Shown here in pieces: positions 46,236 through 57,084 of a stretch of DNA of 64,000 nt. Each line of letters begins with the position of its first letter. Within the stretch, counting starts at the first letter, position 1. Origin of the DNA: Diabrotica undecimpunctata (lineage: Eukaryota; Arthropoda; Insecta; Coleoptera; Chrysomelidae); contig NC_092803.1 in the NCBI RefSeq assembly GCF_040954645.1, positions 125,811,461-125,875,460 of the forward strand, in the 5' to 3' direction. The notes under the pieces were generated by a model, which was not told where the DNA came from, made no database searches, and saw only the letters and a program-made list of their open reading frames with translations. Made by a program: the position numbers and the translations under genes.

Positions 46236-46985
46236 GTGACACATTGGCTAATAATCTGCTATGCAGACGATACAATACTACTCTCTCAAAGTGAAGATGA
46301 TTTACAACGTATGCTGCACCAATTTAATATAACCGCCAGAAAATTTAACATGTTAATTTCCCCAACAGAGACAAAATGTATGGTTATAACAGAAAATTTA
46401 CTAAGATGTAAATTGGAGCTAGAACGTCAGATCTTAGAACAAGTGATGGAGTTTAAATATCTAGGCATCACATTATCTAGCCACGGAAAACTCGAAACCG
46501 AAGTGGAAGATCAAGTGAATAGAGCAAACAGAGCCGCAGGCTGCCTAAACGAAACAATATGGAGAAATAAAAATATCGGGAAAGAAACGAAAGGCAGAAT
46601 TTACAAAACAGTCATCAGACCAATAATGACATACGCGGCAGAAACAAGACCTGACACAGAGAGAACAAAAAGGATGTTAAAAACAGCAGAGATGAAAACA
46701 CTTAGAAAAATTGATGGTAAGACACGATGAGACAGAGTTAGAAGTACAGATATACGACATAGATGCAAGGTGGAGAACATCAAAAACTGGGTAAGAAATA
46801 GAAGAGTAGAATGGAACGATTATATAAGCCGAATGACAACAAATAGGGTAGTAAAGACGGCAAGAGACGGTTCCCCAATAGGAAGACGATCAGTAGGAAG
46901 ACCACGCAAACGATGGAACGACAACTTACTGGAGGCACATTGAAAAACAGACAGAGTCATGTCTATATAAAAAGGAGAAGAAGTA
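46236..46985 (+). pseudogene. RTE-like LINE, RT end with GAA-type tail
   Basis: One frame of 164 codons: ICYADDTILLSQSEDDLQRM (catalytic YADD), ETKCMVITENLLRC, MEFKYLGITLSSHGKLETEV, IYKTVIRPIMTYAAETRPDT, RTKRMLKTAEMKTLRKIDGK, then after a TGA: RSTDIRHRCKVENIKNWVRN, EWNDYISRMTTNRVVKTARD, GRRSVGRPRKRWNDNLLEAH. Ends in AAAAAGGAGAAGAAG. Same family as the minus copy at 48.75-52.39 kb. 5' truncated just before the YADD block. Confidence 0.85.
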
Positions 46986-47249
46986 TTTATTAACATAGTA
47001 GGTAGATATTTTTATTTGTAAGATGTATACACTATGTATTTCACATGACGTCTGTCAACAACTAAATTATTATAATATAGTTTATATTAACATATTATGT
47101 ACATTAGCTAAGTACGGAATATTTATACTATTATTATATTAATCATGTTTCACTAATTCTTTAAATATTTATATGCATATTTAAATTCGATAATAAAGCT
47201 CATGCTGATTGCGACTGGCTGAATGACAATTGTCCAAGCCAACACTAAA

Positions 47250-47550
47250 AAAAAAAGAACTTTTTGTACTCCATCCGTTTTTCTGTAACAAGGTGTAATT
47301 AATCTTTAAATCCGATTAAAATTCTATACATTTTGTTTTCCAAAGGCTTCTTCGTTGGATCCTTTATTAACTTGCTATAAGGTTCTTTTGTGCTTAGGTC
47401 TTTAATTATTCCTCATATCTAATTTTATCATTTATTACAGTTAGTAGAGTTGCATTTCCTTTATCTGCTGGTAGGATAAGTATGGAGTCATCTTTTATAA
47501 AGTTTTTACAGGTTTTAGTTCCTCTTTGCCTCTGTTTTGTTTAATTGTAT
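47250..47550 (-). pseudogene. Penelope-like RT piece, N-terminal side
   Basis: Minus strand: FIKDDSILILPADKGNATLL. 'LPADKGNATV' is a strong Penelope signature. It continues toward 44.9 kb after removal of the I-group and RTE insertions between the pieces. Confidence 0.66.
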
Positions 47551-48290
47551 TAGACTTTAAAATTTCAATGTATAACAATTCAATTTGACATATGTAGTAT
47601 ACTATATTTTTCATTTTCGTTAAATAAACTTATTTTAAAATAAAATTGTGGTTTATTCCGAACAAAAATTGTAAATTTAATGTTTTCTTCTATAATTTCT
47701 CGCTGGATTTGAATATGTCCTATATATGTTTCTCCATTATATACATGTATTACACAGCTTTTTAGATTTTTTTATTTATATTTTCTGTAAATCATCTTAC
47801 CTGTTTCTGTGACCTTATCTTGGGTTCCTTCTTTATCTTTTTCTTGACGCTATCTAGTGAGTTAACGTTCTCAAGAAATTCCAATCAGAATTTCTTGTTA
47901 TAAATCTTTGAATTCCCATTTTCTAATTCATCTTAAATTATGATTATCCCATGATTATGATTCATCCCATTCACGATCTTGTTCCATATGTGTTTGATAA
48001 CTGAGAATCTTCTTTCGAAAATTATCAGTTATCCTTTCTTCATCGCTGTGGGATAATGTCTACATAATATTTTAAAACATGACCATTTAATCAATATATC
48101 GTCCAATTTTATGGATTATTTTATATTAATCAATTTTACCAATGAATCACAAGTCTGGACACGAAGACAAATATTGATGAAATCGCAAACCACAAAAAAA
48201 GCAAGAAAAGCAATATTTGCAAGTAAAGCTTCAAAATTGAAAAAACAGAATCGATTAGAAAAATTATACAAGCAAGAAATATTACAGCAT
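47551..48290. other. Unassigned AT-rich stretch
   Basis: No gene recognised; the open stretch at 48,111-48,371 has no family resemblance. Confidence 0.4.
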
Positions 48291-48600
48291 CTTCTTCTTC
48301 TTGTAATGGCTATCCTTTTGGATATTCGGGACCATCATTATAATCTGGTATTTTGCAAACTGCTACTCTGAAAAGATGTGTGGTTGTTGTGTTGAACCAC
48401 TTACGTAGATTTTACAGCCAGGTAATCCTTCGCCTTCCTTTTCCACGTTTTCCTCCTACTTTTCCGTGGTTAACAAGTCTTTTCCTTTTTGCATTCTTAT
48501 TCAAACGTCCTGGCTAGTAGCGTGGTCGGTATAGGATATCTTTAGGATTCAATGATAGAGCCATATTTCGAAAGCCTCAATTTTTTTTGCAGGTAGCGTT
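48291..48600 (-). pseudogene. RTE-like LINE tail with GAA-type end
   Basis: Minus strand: KIEAFEIWLYH, ILKISYTDHATSQDV, then GRRRITWL, NLRKWFNTTTTHLFRVAV. Tail CATCTTCTTCTTCTT at 48,289-48,303. Same family as 9,990-10,750. Confidence 0.72.
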
Positions 48601-48752
48601 TGTGAGGGAAATAAAGTATAGGAAAGACATAACAGCATAGGTGGTAAAATTTTAATGCGAATTTGAAGATACCTTTCGATAAAATAATAACGAGATGGAT
48701 TCATAAGATATTAATTGTCGACCATGAGAATGCAAGGAAGAAAAAAATGTGA

Positions 48753-51700
48753 TCTTCTTCTTTTTTCTCTTTATAAGCAATTCTGCTTGTTTATTGGCGG
48801 AAGGTTGGTAACTCTATGGAAGGTTGTCACTCCTTTTTTTGGCGCGGCCGTCTGACACTTCTTTTGGCGATTGGTGACTTATCTCTTGCTATTTTGACGA
48901 CACAGGTCTCCTCTATTCTGCTTATGTGGTTATATACCTGCGTTCTTTTTTTCTATTTTGTGTCCCTTTATTTATACACTGTACGTTATATTTTCTTCTA
49001 ATGTTTTCACTTCTCTTTGGATCTCTCAGGGTATTTCCTGTAATTCTTCTTAGTACTCTTATCTCTGCCGTTTCCAAGAGCCTTTGCATTGTGGCTGAAT
49101 CGGGTCTTGTTTCTGAGGCATATGTCATTATTGGTTTTCACTATCTTTATAAATTCTTGACTTGATCTCAGTGTTAATGTGTCAGTGTTTCGCTATAGTG
49201 TTATTGCGAGATGAGATTGGCATATTAAATTCTTTGGCTCTTATGTAAAATATGTGGATCAGACTTTGCAGACTATCTTATCTTGGGCTATCAATATTGC
49301 ATCGCAAATTGCAATGCAAATTGCAAAGAAATAAAAATGCTATATTACGCAGATGTTTGTTTCCCATTATGTATCCTCTTCCTTTGTTAACGCTTTTGAT
49401 GATTTCATCTATAATTAAATTAACGAACATGGAGCTCAATGAATCCCCTTGTATTATTCCGCTGCTCATTTCTATAGGTTCTGTAAGTTGTCTGTCTATT
49501 CTGACTTTCATTTTGTTGTTTTGTAGATGTTTCGATAGTTTTTATAATAATTAGGTGAACTTCTCTATTATACAGAAAGTGGATTACATCTTTAAGTCTT
49601 ACTCTGTCAAAAGTATTCTTTAGGTTAATCAGGCACAGAAATACTAGAAAAACTTCTCCTCTGATTTATTAGCACTTGTAAAATTTTAGTTATAAGTTTT
49701 AAGGTAGTATTTAACAAGTTTATACCTCTGTAGTTTACTGGCTGTTTTTTATCTCTTTTTTTGAATAGTAAAATTAGTTCGCTCGTTCTCCATTCCTCCG
49801 GTATTTTATTGTTTTATAATTTTATTAATTTTAGTTAATATTTGTTGTAATAGTTGTTAATTGTTTTGTCATTGCTAGTTCACAATATTTCAGTAATTCG
49901 TTTTGTATCCCGTCTTTAACTGCTGCTTTTCTTTTCTTCGGCTTTTCAAGTATTTTCCGAACTTCCTGTACATTTATATTAAGTTCTTCATTTATGGTAA
50001 TTTCTGGTGTTTCCGGTTGTAGCCTCGTTTGTTTTTTCTTTGCATATAGCTTTGCAATCCACATTTCCTTTTTTGTGTTTCGGTTTTATTAGTTCCTTTA
50101 TCACCGTTCTTTGACCTCTTATGAAGCGTCATATTTCCTTTTGCAGACCTTAAAAATCATGTTCCATTGCTTTCGAAAAGCGTTTCTAGTGATCATTTTT
50201 ATTTTTCTTACAAGTGCATGTGTTTAGTTTCTAATTGTCTTGTAATTATGGTATGCTTCTTGTGTTTTAGTTAAAATGTATTTCAGGGTAAGTTTTTTTC
50301 TTTTCTTTGCATTTTTTCTTCACTTCTGTACAAAACCATGGAGTTCTTGGTCTTGGGGACGATTTATTTTTATTTATATTTTTTTCACCAAGAACTTTCT
50401 TGGCCGGGGCTAAGATATTAGACTTAATTTTTGCTCAGCTTTCTTCGACTTTCTGTGATATACATACATGTTTCTGCTTTTTTTGGTTATTCTTTTTTGG
50501 AATAGGTATCTTGTGGAGCCATCCTGTAAATTTTCGACTTTTATCTTTGTGGTATATTCTGGTGTTTTGTTATCACATATACCTGTTTTCTTAAGAATTG
50601 TTTACAATACCGATCTATGATAGCTTTTTATTTCTGCTAATGTTACTGCTCTTATGAATACTGACAAACAGATTAGAAGCAAAACTCGATGTCTATCATT
50701 CAGAAGAACAGGCAGGATTTCGAGCGGGACACGGAACAAACGACCATTTGCAATGCCTTAAAACTCTAGTTGAAAAGTCTATCGAATATAACAGACCCCT
50801 TGCTCTTATCTTTGTCGACTTCCACAAAGCATTTGACACAGTCGAAACAGTTTCTATCTAAAAGCACTATCAGAATGCAGAATAGATCACAGGTGTGCAA
50901 ATATTATTCGAAATATATACGAAAATGCGACAACAACCGTTAACCTCCATTGCATGACTGAGAAGATAAAAATTGGCAGAGGGGTGCGGCAGGGAGATAC
51001 CTTGTCGCCAAAACTATTTATAACAGTTATGGAGTACGCATTTAATCGGCTAGAGTGGGAATCAAAGGGTATTAGCATCGATGGAAAGATATTCAATCAT
51101 CTCAGATATGCCGATGATATTGTTCTCATAACAGACAACTTAGGAGAAGCCAGAGTTATGCTACAACAACTACAGCAAGTAACCCAGAAAGTCGGTTTAA
51201 AAATAAACTATGGAAAAACAAAAATGATGACCAATCTCGTCCCCAATGAGCTAATAGAAATCGAAAAGTCGCTTATAGAACTTGGGGAAAAATATGTGTA
51301 TTTGGGTCACGAAATAAGGTTAACGCGAGATAACCAAACATGCGAGCTACTCAGAAGAATAAGTCTGGGTTGGGCTGCATTCAGAAAAATGAGAGACGTT
51401 ATTTAACCAGTGCGTTCTACCAGTCCTCACATACGGAGCAGAAACCTTAACTCTCACAAAAACATCAGCCGAAAAATTGAAAAGGACACAACGAAAGATG
51501 GAGAGATAAATGCTTGGAATAAGCTTAAGAAATAGAAACGAGGAAGTTCGTAGACGAACCGGAGTGGAAGACATTATCGAACATATTACAAGGCAAAAAT
51601 GGAGATGGGCAGGACATGTTGCAAGAATGAAAGACGACAGTTGGACAAAAAAATTGCTTGAGTGGAGACGACGGGCTGACAAGCGAAGCCGAGGAAGACC

Positions 51701-52390
51701 GCCAACGCGATGGACCGACGACCTCAAAAGAATCGTGACCAATTGGATAGCAGAGGCGCAGAACAGAAGCAGATGGAAAATTCTAGAGGAGGCCTATGTT
51801 CAACAATGGACAACTCAGGGCTGATTGATGATGATGATGATGATACTGCTCTTACATCCAACATTTAAGAGGGGTGTACCTTTTTATGCGACAGAATAAA
51901 GTCTATTATAGATCTTTGTCCTCTAGTGTTTTCAAATGTGTATTTATATTGTTCTTTATGAAAAAAAATGTATTATCAGTACTTATTTCGTTTAATCTGC
52001 AGGGGTCCGTTAGAAGGTCTTCGTTTTCGTTTCTGATATTTTCATTAAATCGCTGTTTTATTCCTTGAACTATATCATTGCCAACAAAGACATTAAAATC
52101 ACCCATAATGATTATTTATTCATCATTTGGCGTCTCGTTTTTTACAGTTTAAAGGTGATCGTAGAAGTTTTCCTTGTGGTTGTATCTCTGTTGTTCTCTG
52201 GTGTATATATTGCTATCATATTCAGAGATTTGACAGGTAGTTTAACTTTTACACTAACTATATTTTCAGAGGTATATTTACATTCTTGTACTTGGTGTAA
52301 AAATTTTTTGTCTACTAACAGGGCGACTCCTTCTTTGGCTCTGATTTTTTTCGCAACACCACTGTAAATCATCAGATGGTCATATAGCAT
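48753..52390 (-). pseudogene. RTE-like LINE, endonuclease to tail, split by another LINE
   Basis: Minus strand from the right: endonuclease parts HLMIYSGVAKKIRAKEGVAL (52.14-52.39 kb) and MGDFNVFVGNDIVQGIKQRF (51.9-52.1 kb); linker WAKIKSNILAPAKKVLGEKN, TPWFCTEVKKKCKEKKKTYP (50.3-50.5 kb); RT start NVQEVRKILEKPKKRKAAVK, DGIQNELLKY (49.83-50.06 kb); RT middle SSGIIQGDSLSSMFVNLIID (49.28-49.51 kb); RT end MTYASETRPDSATMQRLLET, AEIRVLRRITGNTLRDPKRS (48.92-49.13 kb). Tail CTTCTTCTT near 48,753. The endonuclease and linker are separated by the plus-strand LINE at 50,655-51,843. Many frameshifts. Confidence 0.82.
50655..51843 (+). pseudogene. RTE-like LINE with (GAT)n tail, nested, 11-bp TSD
   Basis: Plus strand: SFRRTGRISSGTRN and CRLPQSI (decayed RT motifs 2-3), IKIGRGVRQGDTLSPKLFIT, LEWESKGISIDGKIFNHLRY, ADDIVLITDNLGEARVMLQQ, KTKMMTNLVPNELIEIEKSL, YVYLGHEIRLTRDNQTCELL, then MLGISLRNRNEEVRRRTGVE, WRWAGHVARMKDDSWTKKLL, RGRPPTRWTDDLKRIVTNWI. 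Ends in TTGATGATGATGATGAT. TACTGCTCTTA lies on both sides (50,644-50,654; 51,844-51,854). Only a few frameshifts; much younger than its host LINE. Confidence 0.92.
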
Positions 52391-52439
52391 CTAAAAAACT
52401 AAAGCCAAAAAAGTGGATCAGATCATATATACATAAGAT

Positions 52440-53030
52440 GGCTGTAATTATTTTGTCAAATGAACAAAATACAAATGAACTGGTTGTACCTTCTGTTGAA
52501 TAAAATATATGATAAAAGTGAAATATTATCAGACTGGTTAAAATCTTTATTCCTCTCCCTTGGAAAACAAGCGTAAATAAATGTAGCAAGTATGGATTCG
52601 TTAGTTTAATCCTTACATATCCTAAACAGACTTAAGAAAAAATGCGAGGGCATAATTGGCCAAGATTAGTTTGGGTTCAGAAGATGCCTTGGAACTAGAG
52701 ACGCACTTTTTTCTATGGACATTACTTTAACGGTGGTAAGAAATAAAAACACCGGTATTTATGTGCTTCATTGCTTTTGAAAAGATATTTGATTGCATAC
52801 AACATACCAAATTAATTACCGCCTTCCAGAATATCCATTTAGATTACAAATACATCAAACAAATGCCAAACTTGACTGGAACCAAACAGTTATTATTAGT
52901 ACAAACAACAGAGAACAAAGTCTCCTGGACCAGGAAATGGTTTTCAAACGGTTTCAAGATCAGCAAAGGAGTAAAGCAAGGAGGATGTTTGTCGCCGACA
53001 GAAGCTTAAACATTTGGAAACAAAAACGTA
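52440..53030 (+). pseudogene. LINE RT fragment
   Basis: Plus strand in shifting frames: YDKSEILSDWLKSLFLSLGK, QDXFGFRRCLGTRDALFSMD, MCFIAFEKIFDCIQHTKLIT, KISKGVKQGGCLSP. These are RT motifs 1-4 of an RTE/Jockey-like LINE, before the YADD block. Decayed. Confidence 0.65.
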
Positions 53031-53201
53031 AAGCCAAACCTTGTCAAAGACCTGTGTAACATCAAAAAATATAGGTGAATAACACAGTTAAAAGACCTTG
53101 TCTAGAGCTGAATTTCTGCAAAGACATCCATTGCTCAGTAAATATTTCTGAATTAATGTTTGTATTATTTATCGTTCTAGCACTTTAAAGATTAGCAATA
53201 T

Positions 53202-53360
53202 AACAGAATGACGGTATTAGATTTTTGTTTCGATACAGTGCAGCGACAACCGCTGATACGTATACTATACCGTTCTGACGAGACCTAAGGAGGTCGAAAT
53301 AAGTATCAGCGGTTGTCGCTGCACTGTATCGAAACAAAAATCTAATACCGTCATTCTGTT
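53202..53360. repeat. Perfect 58-bp inverted repeat (hairpin), copy 2
   Basis: Arms 53,202-53,259 and 53,303-53,360 are exact reverse complements (starts AACAGAATGACGGTATTAG). The 43-nt loop holds ACGAGACCTAAGGAGGTCG. Homologous to the imperfect hairpin at 6,719-6,850. Confidence 0.93.
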
Positions 53361-53384
53361 TTATTATTTACTTCGTTTGAAGTA

Positions 53385-53570
53385 CCAGAAACTGAATTCA
53401 CTACGAATTTTGACCAGGATGAACGGCATGTGGAATGCAATTTTAGATTCCCTTGCCGAGTAATTTATCCAGCTGTTTGTTTCGCAAATTTTAGGAAACA
53501 CAGTGGTTAAGATTTGATTTCGGTTTCGCTAGGTAGAAATCGTTTGATTTCTCTTTTTGTTATTAGCAAT
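53385..53570 (-). repeat. Repeat module shared with 6.9-7.1 kb (inverted)
   Basis: CAGAAACTGAATTCACTACG ... CGCTAGGTAGAAATCG is the reverse complement of the module at 6,925-7,090, with moderate divergence. Confidence 0.65.
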
Positions 53571-55432
53571 ATACTTCTTGGCCGAAAATATAAGATTGTA
53601 ATATTTAAATATTAAGATATTTCTCTAAAATGTCTAATTCGAACTTCTGAAGAATCACCCTATATATCTAGTCAAATTTTATTTAAATGTAATAAGTACT
53701 TCTTTATGCTATTTTTAATTTCCTATTTTAAATGTGTTACTAAACAGATAACAGATGCATGTATCATCAGAGAGAATATAATTCTAAAATCCCTTCAAAT
53801 CAAAAAACTGACCTACTTTCCCAACTAATTATTAAATTGGAACCATCCAAAAAGAAAACTTGTATTATGAGTTATCAGTTCTGAAAGTATCGAACCGCAG
53901 TAGGGTCGAACAACGGGTTATGTTTGGCAGCTCAGAAAAATTAATTAAAACCTCCCTCTTTCAATTTCCGTTTCAATCAATCTTAAGTGTCATCAGAATT
54001 CCCTTAATGCCTCAGAAATTAGTACAAATACGTTGGCAAAAAGGCCAAAAGAAACTTTGTAAAGAACTTCGTAGAAGTTCTAATAATGGGTGACCGGGTT
54101 TTATATGGTAGACATAAATTTTTGGATTATGTCACAATTTGCATTAAAAGTGCCATACGATTTTAGTACATCGTAAAAATTTTACAATAGCGCATTTCGT
54201 ATGCTACAAAAAAATATTGCTACTTTTATAATCAGCAGTAATCGTAGTTGCTGTATACTCCGTTCAAATAGGAATTATCGAGGCTGTTTAAAAATATCCT
54301 ATACAATGCGCCTAGTAAAAAGCGGTAGTATTGATATTTTTTTCTAATTTAAACATAAAGTTTAAAACGGTGTATTCTCAAATTAGGAATTCAAAAAAGG
54401 GCGCTTGTTACGATGATAACAAGTGATGCATTTTAATGTATAACGGCTCAACTTAGATCGCCAGGTAAGAGAAATTATAATATATTTTTTTTAACTATTT
54501 ATGCCCTGAAAGTACTTCTCTATTAGTTCAAATGAGTACAATGCTACATTTTTTACAAACTTTTTAATAAAAAATAAGATTTAAAACAATTTTGTGTGAT
54601 ATATAATTTAGCAACAAATTTTCAAAAAAGTAATTTTTGAGCACTCAAACTAGTTAATACCTGTTTACAGCTTTCCAGTATCTTAATTGATTTATAGGGT
54701 GTAAGAATTAACAGATTAAAAAATATTTAGATGTTTAACAACGGAAAAACCCTCCGACACCCTCATTAGGGTAAAAGGAAGGGGAGAAAGAAAGAGAACA
54801 ACGGAAAAAAATCATCTTACCATTGATTTATATAATCAACTATCATTTAAATAGTTTAAAATCACTAAAATAAATACGATTTTTCTAGTTTCTAGTTTTG
54901 TTTCGTATTTATTTTCATTATTAAAAATATAAAATATTTACTTAGTAAAACATCAGCAGATAACAAACTCTACACGGATTATTCTAAAGGGTAGATTTGT
55001 AGCCAAGACACATCTATGTCACTCTTCCTTTGATTTGCCAAGTCATTATGTGTTTTAAAGCATCATTTTTGGGCCTTGTTCCTTCTTTTATTCAAACATT
55101 CTAAACTTTCCTGTCGTTGTCCTTAGCGTATAACAGAGGTCTTAGATGTGATATGCACAAAACCGACAACATTTGTAATATATGTATCAAAAAAGATAAC
55201 ATTGATGATTTGACACGTCTGATGCCAATTGATATTGAAGTACGAGTATATAACACAAAATATACTTACATAAAAACTATATAATAAAATAAAGTAATAA
55301 CGAAAAGTAAGGAAACATCAGCGAAAAAATAAATAACACCTAAATAAATAACTAAAATAGGACAACAAAAAATTAAGGACAATAAATCTAGTTAACATAC
55401 CCAACATCAGCTTGAACATTTTTTCATTAGAC
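53571..55432. other. Unassigned AT-rich stretch
   Basis: No gene or repeat recognised in 1.9 kb. Confidence 0.45.
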
Positions 55433-55445
55433 ATAGTGACAATAA

Positions 55446-55758
55446 AAAATAAATAATAAACATATATTTGGTGGTAAAGACGTAGTATCCTTTATAAAAA
55501 TAGGAAGACTAAGATGAGCTGGACATCTGGCAAGATCACAGCAGAACAACCCTCCTAGAAGAATCCTTATGTCACAACCTGTGGGAAGTAGAAAAAGGGG
55601 TAGACCAAAACTCAGATGGAGGGATGGTGTAGATGAGGATGGTAGACAAATAGGCGCAGCAAACTGGTAACAGTTGGCAATGGATAGAACTGACTGGCGT
55701 AATAGACTTGGGAAGGTCGAGGCTCTTTTATAGGGCTGTAGCACCAATGATGATGATG
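55446..55758 (+). pseudogene. RTE-like LINE 3' end, (GAT)n tail, 13-bp TSD
   Basis: Plus strand, mixed frames: KIGRLRWAGHLARSQQNNPP, GSRKRGRPKLRWRDGVDEDG, LAMDRTDWRNRLGKVEAL. Ends in CCAATGATGATGATG. ATAGTGACAATAA flanks it at 55,433-55,445 and 55,759-55,771. Confidence 0.88.
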
Positions 55759-55904
55759 ATAGTGACAATAATCACTTTTTTTTCGGAAGCCATTTGTAGT
55801 TTTAACGGGTCTCACTACAAGTTATTGCACTGCAGCAATTGGCTTATTGTACATCTTCCATTTATGTAAGCTGCTGGCTTGAGAGGGTCAGTTAAATTAG
55901 AAAT

Positions 55905-55975
55905 TAAAAAGGATCAAGAATCGAACCCGGGCTTCCTAAGATAGTACCTAGCCACTAAGCTCTGACCGTCACGGC
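55905..55975 (-). repeat. tRNA-like SINE head
   Basis: On the minus strand, AGCTTAGTGGCT (55,950-55,961) fits a pol III A box and GGTTCGATTC (55,918-55,927) fits a B box, about 22 nt apart. The arm and loop context (CCCGGGTTCGATTC) is tRNA-like, but I could not fold a full cloverleaf, so a tRNA-derived SINE is more likely than a tRNA gene. Confidence 0.55.
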
Positions 55976-56204
55976 AATAATCATTATATTAAGATGTTTA
56001 ATCTATACAATATTTAAAAATATTTAGGTGATTAATCTTTTTGTTTCCTACCTCTATATTAGATAATTAAAAAAAAATCTCCATCCCAATGGCTTCAACA
56101 GAAAACAACGTAAACATAACAATTCCGACTTACCAAATTCTCAGGGTTCCCATTGCAAGTAACGTATTTATTTAAACGATTCTAAACTTATCATTATAGG
56201 CTAA

Positions 56205-56378
<174 letters not shown>

Positions 56379-56432
56379 TATCGAAATTTAGATTATTGCA
56401 CTTTTGAATATAACTTTTCTGGCTCTACACAT

Positions 56433-56600
56433 AGGTAAACCATACTATGTCCAGAGACAATTTTACGGCAAGTTACCGACTTTTTAATAAACACCAAGTC
56501 CACTTCCAGTCAGAGGTAAACAACACCATGTGGACTTGGTGTTGTTTACCTCTACTATATGTTTACACCGTCATTTACCATCCGGACATAGTGTTATGAA
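56433..56600. repeat. Left subterminal repeats and palindromes
   Basis: AGGTAAACCATACTATGTCC (56,433-56,452), AGGTAAACAACACCATGTGG (56,514-56,533), its inverse inside GTGTTGTTTACCTCT (to 56,553), and an inverted GGACATAGTGTT (56,583-56,594). 56,512-56,528 pairs perfectly with 56,537-56,553 (17 bp); 56,490-56,503 also pairs with 56,530-56,543 (14 bp), so two hairpins compete. Likely transposase binding sites by analogy with other DNA transposons. A further imperfect hairpin (CCAGAGATATATAAGAGA) lies at about 56,668-56,706. Confidence 0.82.
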
Positions 56601-57084
56601 CCCTTGTACACTTCCCGTCATATAAAAATGGTACACTTTTTTTTCCCAATGTAAACCAGTGTTCAGACCAGAGATATATAAGAGAGCCTCTCTTACATAT
56701 CTCTGGTTCAGACTGGAGACAATGGTTGGTGAAACAATTCATTGTTGCCATCACAGATAACGGAATTGCATTAAATCTAAATAAAAAAATAATGTTTAAA
56801 AATTTGTTTAGATAAATATTATTTTTATTATTTTGTTCATTTTGTATTAATTTTAAATTAAATTTTTAATTTTTTCAGTGTGTTTTATTTATTCTAGTAT
56901 GGCACAACTCAATACAGTCTTGTGCTACACTTTACGAGAAACGAATGACAGCTCTCGATTTGAAATTAAACGTAATAATTTAAAGTCATGTCTAAATTTT
57001 TTATTTTTTAACATTATTTTTGAATTAAAATATTTTCATAAATTACAATAAAACACGATTCAAGTCCTTCTTTTAGCTGGTTTG

